Part shown: in pieces, positions 1-6,097 of the stretch | How positions within the stretch are numbered: position 1 is the stretch's first letter | Layout: each line of letters opens with the position of its first letter | From: Holosporales bacterium | Lineage (GTDB): Bacteria; Pseudomonadota; Alphaproteobacteria; BNTO01 | Direction: 5' to 3' | DNA length: 9,388 nucleotides | Assembly: GCA_031257795.1 (NCBI GenBank) | Contig: JAIRNW010000051.1 | Coordinates: 1 to 9,388 of the forward strand | Translations under genes and position numbers: made by a program | The notes under the pieces: generated by a model | Seen by the model: only the letters and a program-made list of their open reading frames with translations | Database searches by the model: none | What the model was told of the DNA's origin: nothing

Positions 1-1
1 A

Positions 2-502
2 GCTATACAGGGTGGGAACGCGGACCTGCAGGCCTCTGAGGTAGGCGGCCACTGTGACGTCGATTTCGAAGCCGTGGGACAAGTCTGGAAAAGGATGGGC
101 GAGGACTCAATAGCTCAGTATAAGGCTCAGATTCAGGCTCAGATTCAGGCTCAGGCAGAATATAGCTGGAAAATCAGACAAGCTTGTGGCTTCGGATTAA
201 CAGCGCTTGCTGTTGGAGTCGGTTCTTTCTTTGGCCTACGCGGTAGCGGAGCTTTGCCTGTAATTAGTGATTTACTTACAAACACTACAACTATAGGTGC
301 AGCCAGCGGAGCTTTGCCTGTAATTAGTGGTTTACTTACAAACACTACAACTATAGGTGCAGCCAGCGGAGCTTTGACTGTAATTAGTGATTTACTTACA
401 AACACTACAACTATAGGTGCAGCCAGCGGAGCTTTGACTGCAATTAGTGATACAGCGGAGCTTGGAACACAACTAGTAGTGTGGGCGGCGAATCGCAATT
501 AG
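2..502 (+). CDS. 3' part of an uncharacterised repeat-containing membrane protein (5' end outside window)
   Basis: I do not recognise this protein. The frame is open from base 2 with no stop, so the gene probably starts upstream of the window; the first in-window start candidate is a GTG at 74 with no convincing ribosome binding site. Reading from base 2, an unremarkable segment is followed by a Gln/Ala-rich stretch (12-bp microrepeat at 125-154, giving QIQAQIQAQAE). Next comes a hydrophobic segment, ACGFGLTALAVGVGSFFGL, that could span the membrane, and then 3.4 copies of a 20-residue repeat beginning SGALPVISDLL. The frame stops at 500-502. Sequence after the stop continues to look coding in another frame up to 857, so the present C-terminus is probably the product of a frameshift. 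The repeats are small-residue and Thr rich, which suggests a surface or exported protein, but no function can be assigned. Confidence 0.5.
   Translation, partial: AIQGGNADLQASEVGGHCDVDFEAVGQVWKRMGEDSIAQYKAQIQAQIQAQAEYSWKIRQACGFGLTALAVGVGSFFGLRGSGALPVISDLLTNTTTIGAASGALPVISGLLTNTTTIGAASGALTVISDLLTNTTTIGAASGALTAISDTAELGTQLVVWAANRN
245..450 (+). repeat. 60-bp tandem repeat, 3.4 copies, in frame
   Basis: Units lie at 245-304, 305-364, 365-424 and a partial unit at 425-450. Each full unit encodes 20 residues starting SGAL. Copies 1 and 2 differ at one base (D to G codon), and copies 2 and 3 at two bases, so the array expanded recently or is homogenised. A further fragment, agcggagctt, recurs at 454-463. 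The unit length is a multiple of three, so copy-number change would keep the frame. Confidence 0.95.
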
Positions 503-857
503 TGGCGCCATTACAGGCGCTAGCACAAAAGTTGTCGGAACAGTTGTTAACATTTGCACTACTATAACATCTCTCAATTGTGTAAGAAGCATTTGCTCCA
601 GGGTCTACGCACGAAAAAATTTTTCGTGCGTAGGCCCTGGCATTTGCTCTCTATTCACTAGTAAATTTGGTGCAAATGTGTAAGATTTTACTGCTATAGT
701 TGAATTGCGTAATAGCCCCAATGCCGACACCTACCGCTGACTAGGTGAGTATTTAAAATTTTGGTAAAAATAGTGTTCTAAAGACACTGTTGAATCCTCA
801 GATCCTACAACCGAACTCGACGAAAATTCTGATGGGAGTAGGTCAGGTAACGAATAG
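480..857 (+). pseudogene. Decayed, frameshifted 3' continuation of the left-edge gene
   Basis: In the frame one base off from the upstream gene, codons are open from 480 to a TAA at 681-683. They read AISGAITGASTKVVGTVV from 495. This segment resembles the end of the upstream repeat (AISDTAELGTQLVV, from 440) in DNA and protein, but at an offset of 55 bases, one more than a multiple of three. That points to a single-base indel between about 477 and 499. The same frame continues after 683 with further in-frame stops at 738, 765 and 771, and then an acidic tail, ESSDPTTELDENSDGSRSGNE, ending in TAG at 855-857. A terminator begins 25 bases later, as expected for the true end of the gene. I infer an inactivated 3' end; sequencing error cannot explain all four stops. 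Confidence 0.5.
589..649. repeat. Palindromic insertion flanked by 10-bp direct repeats
   Basis: Bases 598-640 form an almost perfect palindrome centred on base 619 (21-bp arms, one G-T wobble, no real loop; core cgcacgaaaaaatttttcgt). The sequence gcatttgctc occurs on both sides, at 589-598 and 640-649, as a target-site duplication would. The added length, 51 bases, is 17 codons, so the insertion keeps the local reading frame (480-683) open. This resembles the behaviour known for Rickettsia palindromic elements, but I cannot assign it to a named family. It is not followed by a T-run, so it is not a typical terminator. Confidence 0.75.
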
Positions 858-881
858 GCTTCAACAGACCATTAAAAACCT

Positions 882-915
882 AATGCCGGCGCCAACATGG
901 CGCCATGGCATTTTT
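882..915 (+). terminator. Rho-independent terminator
   Basis: The stem aatgcc/ggcatt is extended by ggcgcca/tggcgcc with a 2-base bulge on the right arm and a 3-base loop, and runs into TTTTT followed by CTTTC. It lies 25 bases after the TAG at 855-857 and so marks the end of the original left-edge gene. A second GC stem follows (gccgcca 934-940 with tggcggc 986-992, then GGGTTTTT) and could act as a weaker backup. Confidence 0.65.
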
Positions 916-990
916 CTTTCCTCTAAGCCAGGTGCCGCCAGCCATTAACTGCCGGCTGTGCCTGTGATGAAAGGAGCCAAATCGGTGGCG

Positions 991-1068
991 GCGGGTTTTT
1001 CCTCTTCACAAGTCGCAAAAATTTGCTCGTCCGCCTGCGCTTCGTGGCTCCTCACTGGCATTCCTTTT
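991..1068 (-). repeat. Degenerate palindromic repeat R6
   Basis: The plus-strand segment cgcctgcgcttcgtggctcc, followed after a few bases by ggcattccttttat, matches the same end of R5 (cacctgcgctacgtgtctcc, then gccatcaattctttt). The central hairpin is replaced by gcaaaaatttgc. It is the most diverged copy. It fills part of the gene-free stretch 858-1174, which otherwise holds the terminator at 882-915 and the upstream region of the secreted-protein gene. Confidence 0.5.
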
Positions 1069-1095
1069 ATATTTGAACATATTCTTAAATATAAA
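1066..1095. promoter_or_regulatory. Possible operator: 9-bp AT inverted repeat
   Basis: tttatattt (1066-1074) and aaatataaa (1087-1095) are perfect inverted arms around a 12-base spacer, 80-110 bases upstream of the secreted-protein gene and just upstream of its likely promoter. AT-rich dyads also arise by chance, so a regulatory role is only a guess. Confidence 0.25.
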
Positions 1096-1104
1096 CCCTC
1101 CAAG

Positions 1105-1133
1105 CATTAACATTTATTTAATCACTTTATACT
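1105..1133 (+). promoter_or_regulatory. Possible sigma-70-type promoter of the secreted-protein gene
   Basis: A good -10 hexamer, TATACT, lies at 1128-1133. Upstream there is only a weak -35: cattaa at 1105-1110 with a 17-base spacer, or TTAACA at 1107-1112 with a 15-base spacer. The predicted transcript would start near 1140 and carry the ribosome binding site at 1161-1167. The -10 is credible; the -35 is not secure. Confidence 0.35.
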
Positions 1134-1160
1134 ACTATGGCTGAGTGTGTTGGTCTAATA

Positions 1161-1167
1161 AAGGAAG
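1161..1167 (+). promoter_or_regulatory. Ribosome binding site that decides the start at 1175
   Basis: aaggaag lies 7 bases before the ATG at 1175. The ATG at 1169 would be only one base away and the GTG at 1145 has no such site, so 1175 is preferred. This start also gives a clean signal peptide. Confidence 0.6.
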
Positions 1168-1174
1168 AATGATT

Positions 1175-2056
1175 ATGAATTGTTATAATCGTCTTGGAAA
1201 AGTTTTGGCGTTTGGATTGGTGGGTTCTTTTGGTTTGTCTGTTTTTGCCGACGGTGATCATCCGAGAGAGCAGCCTGTTCTATTGCCGGCCACTGGCGTA
1301 GGTGAGCTCGGGCCAACGTTCCTGTATAGCAAAATGAACGACTTGGAATTCAAAATCAGGAACATGCTTGGTGGCGAGTATTTTACGGATTATCTTGCCC
1401 CCTTTATGACTTTTGATTACGCCCTCCGTAGCTATAACAACGCAGTGGTACTTTTTAGAGAGGTATACCACGACATCGAGTGGAAGAAGAGGGTACTGGC
1501 GAGTACAGAAGAAGGGTATGAAGAAAAATTAGAAATGATGACTAATGAACCACTTTTTGACACTGTATACTATTCACAAGAGATCGGTAGTCTTTGTACG
1601 CAGCTGATGCACACGTTGGCAAATATATCAACTCTCCCGCCAAGCATGTCTTACCCAGAACTGCTGAACCGTTGTTACGAGTTTATTTATCATCTTAATC
1701 CCGATGAGTTTGAAAATTTCTTCCACGTTGACAAACTAGTGGAGTACGCCGATGAGGGGAGGATTGTTGACTTTGAAGACAGTATTTTCCCTGAAGAACT
1801 GGTTTCGCTGCGTGAGGCGTGTAAGATTGAAGTTGAGACACTTAAAAATAAAGCAAAAGCAGTGTTAGACCTTTGGCCGGGTTATGATGCGATGGTACGT
1901 TTGAAGAGTGCCGTTATCGCGGAAGAGGCTGGGGATGGGAAGTTCATTTACAAACTGGCGCCAGGGTTAGAGCCAATCACTGATAGGCTCAATAACTTTG
2001 AGAGAACGCAGCAGACTATTCTTAGATTGCTTACTCATATATACAAATTCTCGTGA
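1175..2056 (+). CDS. Secreted protein of unknown function
   Basis: The 293-residue product is not one I recognise. From the start at 1175 it opens with a classic Sec signal peptide: short basic n-region (MNCYNRLGK), hydrophobic core VLAFGLVGSFGLSVFA, and a likely signal peptidase I site after residue 25 (VFA|DG). There is no lipobox cysteine, so it is not a lipoprotein. The mature part (about 268 residues) is acidic, seems mostly helical, and has no further membrane segment or known catalytic motif. Cysteines are scattered (SLCTQL, NRCYEF, REACKIE). It probably acts in the periplasm or outside the cell. The gene has its own upstream region, is transcribed toward the phosphatase gene, and is separated from it by repeat R1, which begins 2 bases after the stop. 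The coding call is secure; the function is unknown. Confidence 0.8.
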   Translation: MNCYNRLGKVLAFGLVGSFGLSVFADGDHPREQPVLLPATGVGELGPTFLYSKMNDLEFKIRNMLGGEYFTDYLAPFMTFDYALRSYNNAVVLFREVYHDIEWKKRVLASTEEGYEEKLEMMTNEPLFDTVYYSQEIGSLCTQLMHTLANISTLPPSMSYPELLNRCYEFIYHLNPDEFENFFHVDKLVEYADEGRIVDFEDSIFPEELVSLREACKIEVETLKNKAKAVLDLWPGYDAMVRLKSAVIAEEAGDGKFIYKLAPGLEPITDRLNNFERTQQTILRLLTHIYKFS

Positions 2057-2058
2057 TA

Positions 2059-2180
2059 TAACACAGCCACAAAAAGAGTTGTGAGCAGAAGCCTCGGAGC
2101 GCAGAAGTGTATCGTACTTATGGTACGTGAGCATTCGAGCATCGAAGCGACGAACTCACAGACTTTTTGTGGCTGTGTTA
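2059..2180 (+). repeat. Palindromic repeat R1 with perfect 18-bp terminal inverted repeat
   Basis: The arms taacacagccacaaaaag (2059-2076) and its exact reverse complement (2163-2180) enclose a core that contains the hairpin cgtacttatggtacg and the conserved tgagcattcgagca. The same core recurs in R2 (reverse strand) and R3. The element starts 2 bases after the secreted-protein stop, and its right arm forms the end of the phosphatase gene (stop at 2156-2158). It may also serve as a two-way transcription stop between these convergent genes, but no clean T-run follows the stem. Confidence 0.85.
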
Positions 2181-3328
2181 CGCATGTTCCATGAAACAGA
2201 CTGGTGATTCCTTATCCTCTCTATCAAATCAAAAAGAACACCTTCGCGTACGCCCCTGTCTGCAATGCGAATTGTGCAGTCTCCAATTGTTTCTAAAACC
2301 GAATTAATAATCACGATCCCAGATGACAACAGCCCCATTCTATAATACAGCAGCTGATTGCCCTCTCTGGCATATGGGTGATCAATTTTCTTTGAAATAA
2401 ATCCCTTCTCGCAACCGCTCAAAATATTCGTCAATGAGCTTCGCAAATACCTCGAAAGAATACCTCTTCCAATATAGCTTATTTTGTCGGAGTGAAAATC
2501 CTTTCCGTCCACGGAGTTTCTATGATACGACTTCAGCCCGAGTGCGAGTGAGCCAATCGTGGTGACCGTGCCGGACGAAGTAACAACCTGGACCATATTC
2601 TTCTGCAAAAGGTCTTTAATCCGGTTTTTCACCATGAAGAACTGCACTGTTTGCGAAATGTTTTGCTGTGCCCTAGAGAAGACGCTGGGGTCGGCGCCGT
2701 TGTGCGTGTAGGTGTCGCTCAGCGTGACGATCCCATACGGCAAAGACACAGAATCAATAACGGAGATAGCCTTGCTCGTGGAATTCTTGTCTCTTTTCAG
2801 CCAAACAACCTCCGTGCTCCCGCCTCCTATGTCGAGCAAAATCCCGTATTCTTTTTTTTCTGAAATCACCCCAGAACACCCCTTTAAAACGAGACGCGCC
2901 TCTTCCCTCGGGGATATTACCTCAAGCTCTATTCCAACATCATTCCTAGCGGCATCGATAAGTATTTTGGAATTTTTCGCCTGCCGGCAAGCCTCCGTTG
3001 CAACGGCGCGGAATTCGGAGATATGGTAATGGTCAATTTTTTTCTTACAAGCGTACAGGGCGTCGATTGTTCGCTCTATTGCCTCTAGCGATAGCAAGCC
3101 CGTCTGCTTTATTCCCTCGCCCAAGCCGACGATTTTTGCGAATGAATCGATAACTCTGAGCTGACGTGGCTCCTGCTTTCCTTTAAAAAAATTCCTGTGC
3201 AGGGACGTAATGTCTACCGATGAAATCAGCAACCTGCACGAATTGGTTCCTAGGTCCATCGCGGCCACGTTCGGGGAGTGGCTGATTGTATTGTATTCGA
3301 TTAAATCCGAATAATCCTTTGTTTTCAT
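2156..3328 (-). CDS. ppx: Ppx/GppA-family phosphatase (exopolyphosphatase / pppGpp phosphohydrolase)
   Basis: The 390-residue cytoplasmic enzyme belongs to the Ppx/GppA branch of the ASKHA fold, whose members release phosphate from polyphosphate or convert pppGpp to ppGpp. Visible motifs in order: AAMDLGTNSCRLLI (22-35, phosphate-binding loop 1), VATEACR (109-115), SPREEARLVLKG (139-150, where the family usually has SGxEEA), DIGGGSTEVV (166-175, phosphate 2), SSGTVTTIGSLAL (251-263) and RIADRGVREGVL (354-365, the typical C-terminal ADRGLREG motif). It is shorter than E. coli Ppx and GppA and has no room for their full C-terminal HD-like extension. Substrate choice cannot be read from sequence. 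The ATG at 3328 gives a normal N-terminus but has no clear Shine-Dalgarno site. The last codons (about TATKSL) lie in the arm of repeat R1, so the native C-terminus was probably replaced. Confidence 0.93.
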   Translation of the reverse strand: MKTKDYSDLIEYNTISHSPNVAAMDLGTNSCRLLISSVDITSLHRNFFKGKQEPRQLRVIDSFAKIVGLGEGIKQTGLLSLEAIERTIDALYACKKKIDHYHISEFRAVATEACRQAKNSKILIDAARNDVGIELEVISPREEARLVLKGCSGVISEKKEYGILLDIGGGSTEVVWLKRDKNSTSKAISVIDSVSLPYGIVTLSDTYTHNGADPSVFSRAQQNISQTVQFFMVKNRIKDLLQKNMVQVVTSSGTVTTIGSLALGLKSYHRNSVDGKDFHSDKISYIGRGILSRYLRSSLTNILSGCEKGFISKKIDHPYAREGNQLLYYRMGLLSSGIVIINSVLETIGDCTIRIADRGVREGVLFDLIERIRNHQSVSWNMRNTATKSL

Positions 3329-3430
3329 TTAATTCATTTTACGTAAGTCTTATGAGCCGCACGCAGCGTCAAAGAGTAGTGTGGGTCATGAGCAAGATAT
3401 CACACTTCATTTGCCTCAAAAAAGACATAT

Positions 3431-3548
3431 CCCCTATCATAAAAAGTTTGTGGGTTCATTGATTCGGGACTCGAATGCTCACGTACCATAAGTACGCTGC
3501 GCTCCTGCGCTCCGAGGCGTCTGCCCACAACTCTTTTTATAATAGTGG
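3431..3548 (-). repeat. Palindromic repeat R2
   Basis: Reverse-strand copy of R1. On the minus strand it reads aaaaagagttgtgggcag, then a core with gcctcggagcgcag, cgtacttatggtacg and tgagcattcgag, then aacccacaaacttttt. The outer arms 3431-3446 and 3533-3548 pair at 14 of 16 positions but differ in sequence from the arms of R1. It lies between the 5' end of the phosphatase gene and the 3' end of the membrane-protein gene, in the sense orientation downstream of the latter. Confidence 0.85.
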
Positions 3549-3550
3549 AT

Positions 3551-3658
3551 CCCACAGCCACCGAAAGTTTGCTGGTTCGTCGATCCGTTTCAGCAGTAGC
3601 AGTACGTAGACACAGCTCTGCACCTGCGCTACGTGTCTCCTGCCATCAATTCTTTTAG
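3551..3658 (-). repeat. Palindromic repeat R5, diverged, next to R2
   Basis: On the plus strand its start, cccacagccaccgaaag, and the nearby ggttcgtcgatcc match the reverse-strand start of R1. Its other end carries the family block cctgcgctacgtgtctcct and finishes at tcttttag. The central hairpin is altered (gtacgtag in place of the perfect cgtac/gtacg pair). It runs over the stop codon of the membrane-protein gene (3655-3657). R2 and R5 sit head to tail and fill the gap of about 325 bases between the two genes together with about 100 bases of unremarkable sequence upstream of the phosphatase start. Confidence 0.65.
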
Positions 3659-4578
3659 AACCACCCGGAGAACTTGTTATATATGTGTAAGATTGCTGGC
3701 GCTGATGATATTGCAAGTCCGATAATCAAAGTGTTTGCTACCATATTCATAAATGTCCATTCCATCATCGACCCAGTCAACCCCGCATTATATACGATTG
3801 GCCTATCTTTTACAATTGCATTACTAGCAACCTTTATACTCTTCACAACATCCTCAGGCTCTCCTTTGCCCTCTTCTGCTTTGCTATATGCGTTATTATT
3901 ATCAATTTCCTCATCCCGTTTTTGTTGTATTGATCGATCTCTTGCCGCCGCAAAAACACTATGATACACATCGAAAAAGTGGTAGGCGATTAAGTTAACT
4001 AAAGTTGATACAATGAGGTTTTGTTCGACTCCGTGAGATACGCAGCCGATTTTACGCAAACAGACCAGTAACACGGCGGCACAAGGAAGGTGTAGGTGCA
4101 AAAATGGAACGAGTTCTATAAGTTTTCCAATGCTGTAAGCTGGTGCAATGTCTGTAAAAAACAATTTGAGAAAAGCAAGTGGGGAAGTAAGCGGAAGAGC
4201 AAGTATACTAGGAATAAATAAAGGAAGAGCAATTGGAACGCCACTGGCAATGCGGCTCATTGTCAACCACAATGCAACCGAAAACGAAGTTTGCATAATT
4301 TTTGTTGATGTAGATGGTGGCTGTTGAGCCATGCCATTATTTGCCTCTCTCTCTCCAGGATTTCTGCCTGATTCAGTGGTAGCAGAATGAACAGTAAGCT
4401 TAGATTCTTTCCCGAATATACATCTGCATGCCCAACTGTCGACTGTATTAAACAAGCCCGTATGAATAGTAAATTTTAAATGGTCCAAAACGCGTTGCGG
4501 AACAAAGGCAGAGCTTTGCTGAGAAGAACCAAAAAGAAGAGACAAGCATAGCAGCAATCTAGCTAAAATTTTTTTCAT
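3655..4578 (-). CDS. Exported or multi-pass membrane protein of unknown function
   Basis: The 307-residue product is not one I recognise. I chose the ATG at 4578 because GGAG (4589-4592) lies 10 bases upstream and because the protein then begins with a signal sequence, MKKILARLLLCLSLLFGSS, with possible cleavage after QQSSA (residue 24). Longer in-frame starts up to 4623 lack such a site and would bury the signal sequence. Hydrophobic regions at about 96-141 (probably two spans), 152-174, 187-210 and 276-300 suggest four or five membrane helices. A charged loop, 212-258 (Lys/Glu/Asp rich), separates the last from the rest. A Ser/Pro/Thr-rich stretch lies at 66-93. No catalytic or transport motif is visible. 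The gene stands alone between repeat clusters; two related dyads upstream (4677-4699 and 4777-4803) could control it. Confidence 0.75.
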   Translation of the reverse strand: MKKILARLLLCLSLLFGSSQQSSAFVPQRVLDHLKFTIHTGLFNTVDSWACRCIFGKESKLTVHSATTESGRNPGEREANNGMAQQPPSTSTKIMQTSFSVALWLTMSRIASGVPIALPLFIPSILALPLTSPLAFLKLFFTDIAPAYSIGKLIELVPFLHLHLPCAAVLLVCLRKIGCVSHGVEQNLIVSTLVNLIAYHFFDVYHSVFAAARDRSIQQKRDEEIDNNNAYSKAEEGKGEPEDVVKSIKVASNAIVKDRPIVYNAGLTGSMMEWTFMNMVANTLIIGLAISSAPAILHIYNKFSGWF

Positions 4579-4676
4579 ATGTAAGTATCTCCACATTAAA
4601 AGAGGTAACGTATTGCGCTCCACACAATATCTATTTAGTACGGAAGTATGTGAAAAACAACTTGTTTAAGTTTTGT

Positions 4677-4803
4677 TTGTGTAAACAATATAATCACAAC
4701 TTCCAACATTCGCCATCGTTACGCAAAGCAACAAAAAAAATTGGTGGAGAAAGTAATTCGGAACGCGTCGTTAAAGTTGTGTAAACACATAACACAATCA
4801 CAA
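4677..4803 (-). promoter_or_regulatory. Two related TTGTGATT...GTTTACACAA sites exactly 100 bp apart
   Basis: On the minus strand both sites begin TTGTGATT and end GTTTACACAA: 4677-4699 (spacer ATATT) and 4777-4803 (spacer GTGTTATGT). The outer TTGTG/CACAA halves form a dyad. They lie about 100 and 200 bases upstream of the membrane-protein start and could be operator sites. The distal one overlaps the left arm of repeat R3, so shared ancestry with the repeat is an alternative. The remainder of 4579-4790 holds no gene or strong promoter that I can see. Confidence 0.3.
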
Positions 4804-4902
4804 AAAAATTACAGGCATGAACATCGAAGCGCAGAAGCGCAGCGTACTTATTGTACGTGAGCATTCGAGCACCGGATCGACGTACCCAAAATTCTGATTT
4901 TG
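4791..4902 (+). repeat. Palindromic repeat R3
   Basis: Left arm aacacaatcacaaaaaaatt resembles R1 (aacacagccacaaaaagagt). The core keeps cgaagcgcagaagcgcag, then cgtac-ttatt-gtacg and tgagcattcgagca as in R1 and R2, and ends aattctgattttg. The paired blocks gcgca/tgagc and cgaa/ttcg extend the central hairpin. It is in plus orientation, facing R4. Confidence 0.75.
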
Positions 4903-4940
4903 AAGGTTTCGAAAGAGGTCCAATGATTTAAATTGGTCTT

Positions 4941-5030
4941 TTCTGCGTCGAATCCGGTTCGAAACTCATGTACGTTTAGTACGCTCCGTCTCTGCGCTCC
5001 GTTTCTCCTGAAAGATCCTCAGTTTAAATC
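4941..5030 (-). repeat. Palindromic repeat R4, immediately after hrcA
   Basis: On the minus strand it reads tcaggagaaacggagcgcag, a second block acggag, the hairpin cgtac-taaac-gtac, tgagtttcgaa and ccggattcgacgcag. This aligns with the order of blocks in R3 and R5. It begins about 6 bases past the hrcA stop, in the sense direction of the operon. R3 and R4 are arranged as inverted copies with a weak AT-rich hairpin (ccaat/attgg, near 4921-4936) between them. Confidence 0.65.
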
Positions 5031-5035
5031 TTATG

Positions 5036-6097
5036 TCAACGGGTTCTTAGTATTTTGCTTATTATCTTGGAAGTATAATTTACGAGAGGAATCACCTCTC
5101 TATACTTCATATTGGTCGGCCCAATAACCCCAAGCGCCCCAATACAGTGATTATCCGGAGTTTTGTACGGAGCCAAAACCAAAGCGCATCCAGAAACCTT
5201 AAAATACGGGTTCTCAGATCCTATAAAAACCTGTATCCCATCGGCACTCGCCACGGAATTCAGTAAGTTCAGCATCGTGCTCTTTGTCTCCATTATCTCA
5301 AACAAATTCCGCACATCGCACAACTCCTCCATTTCCTCAACCTTGTTCAGTAGGTTCGCGCGCCCGTTCAGGAAAATCGACTCCTGATCCTGCGAGTCCG
5401 TCTTTAACGCCTCTAATCCTGGGCGAAGCACATCCGAAATTTGTTCGCAATCCCCTCTGTGCTCGCGCAGCTCGCTCTCTATTGTCGCGATCCCGTCCGA
5501 CAAAACACGCCCGCAAAGCCTGCTTGAGGCGTAGTTCGTTAGGCTTTCCAAAACACTTTGGTCAATCCCGTGCGGAACCTGTACAAGCCTGTTTTCCACT
5601 TGCCCTGACTCTGAAACAATAATAACCAGCAATTGCTCTTTCCCAAGCTGCACAAAGTCTATCTTGCGTATGAGTGGATTTGTTTTTGGACACGAAACTA
5701 CGCCCGCACATTGCGCCAGCCCAGACAGCAAAGACGACACCTTCTCCAAAATCTCGTTGGTCTCAACCTTTCCTCCAGTTTTATTAATAAGATTGGAAAT
5801 GGTTTCATTCTCGAAATAATCGAAATTGGAGACCTCAAGCAGCTCGTTCACAAAGAAGCGCAACCCGCTTTCCGTCGGAATTCTCCCGGCCGACGTGTGT
5901 GGCGCATACAGCAGGCCAATGTCCTCCAGGTCCGCCATAATATTGCGGATCGTCGCTGAAGAGCGCGGAATAGTGGAGCGCTTGGAGAGAAGGCGCGACC
6001 CAACCGCCTCGCCCGTTTCTATGTAAGTATCAACAAGCTCACGGAAAACCTCAAGAGATCTCTCCGATAAGCTAGGAAACTGCGCTTTTTCCCCCAT
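5036..6097 (-). CDS. hrcA: HrcA heat-inducible transcription repressor
   Basis: HrcA binds the CIRCE operator (TTAGCACTC-N9-GAGTGCTAA) and represses groESL, and in many bacteria dnaK, with GroEL acting as its cofactor. The product is 353 residues, the usual length. The N-terminal winged helix-turn-helix shows YIETGEAVGSRLLS (25-38), SSATIRNIMADLEDIGLL (46-63) and the signature PHTSAGRIPT (66-75). The GAF-like and C-terminal parts end with GALGVIGPTNMKYREVIP (320-337) and a YTSKIISKIL tail, all as expected. The start at 6097 has a strong upstream AAAGGGGG (6101-6108). It lies 26 bases inside the end of the preceding protease gene, so translation is probably coupled. No grpE, dnaK or groE gene and no CIRCE copy is visible here, so its targets must lie elsewhere. 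Repeat R4 follows directly. Confidence 0.97.
   Translation of the reverse strand: MGEKAQFPSLSERSLEVFRELVDTYIETGEAVGSRLLSKRSTIPRSSATIRNIMADLEDIGLLYAPHTSAGRIPTESGLRFFVNELLEVSNFDYFENETISNLINKTGGKVETNEILEKVSSLLSGLAQCAGVVSCPKTNPLIRKIDFVQLGKEQLLVIIVSESGQVENRLVQVPHGIDQSVLESLTNYASSRLCGRVLSDGIATIESELREHRGDCEQISDVLRPGLEALKTDSQDQESIFLNGRANLLNKVEEMEELCDVRNLFEIMETKSTMLNLLNSVASADGIQVFIGSENPYFKVSGCALVLAPYKTPDNHCIGALGVIGPTNMKYREVIPLVNYTSKIISKILRTR

Noticed and set aside
245..450. Tandem repeats considered as a CRISPR array
   Set aside because: The units are directly adjacent with no unique spacers and are translated in frame.
151..498. 115-codon minus-strand frame across the tandem repeat
   Set aside because: It is open only because the 60-bp repeat has no stop in that frame; the plus-strand frame has a membrane segment and fits the downstream terminator.
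1073..1095. TTGAAC (1073-1078) with TATAAA (1090-1095) as a promoter
   Set aside because: The spacer is only 11 bases, too short for a sigma-70 promoter; the bases are better explained as part of the AT inverted repeat.
3329..3430. Promoter for the phosphatase gene, e.g. TTGACG near the R2 side of the gap
   Set aside because: No -10 hexamer at a usable distance (14, 21 or 25 bases only).
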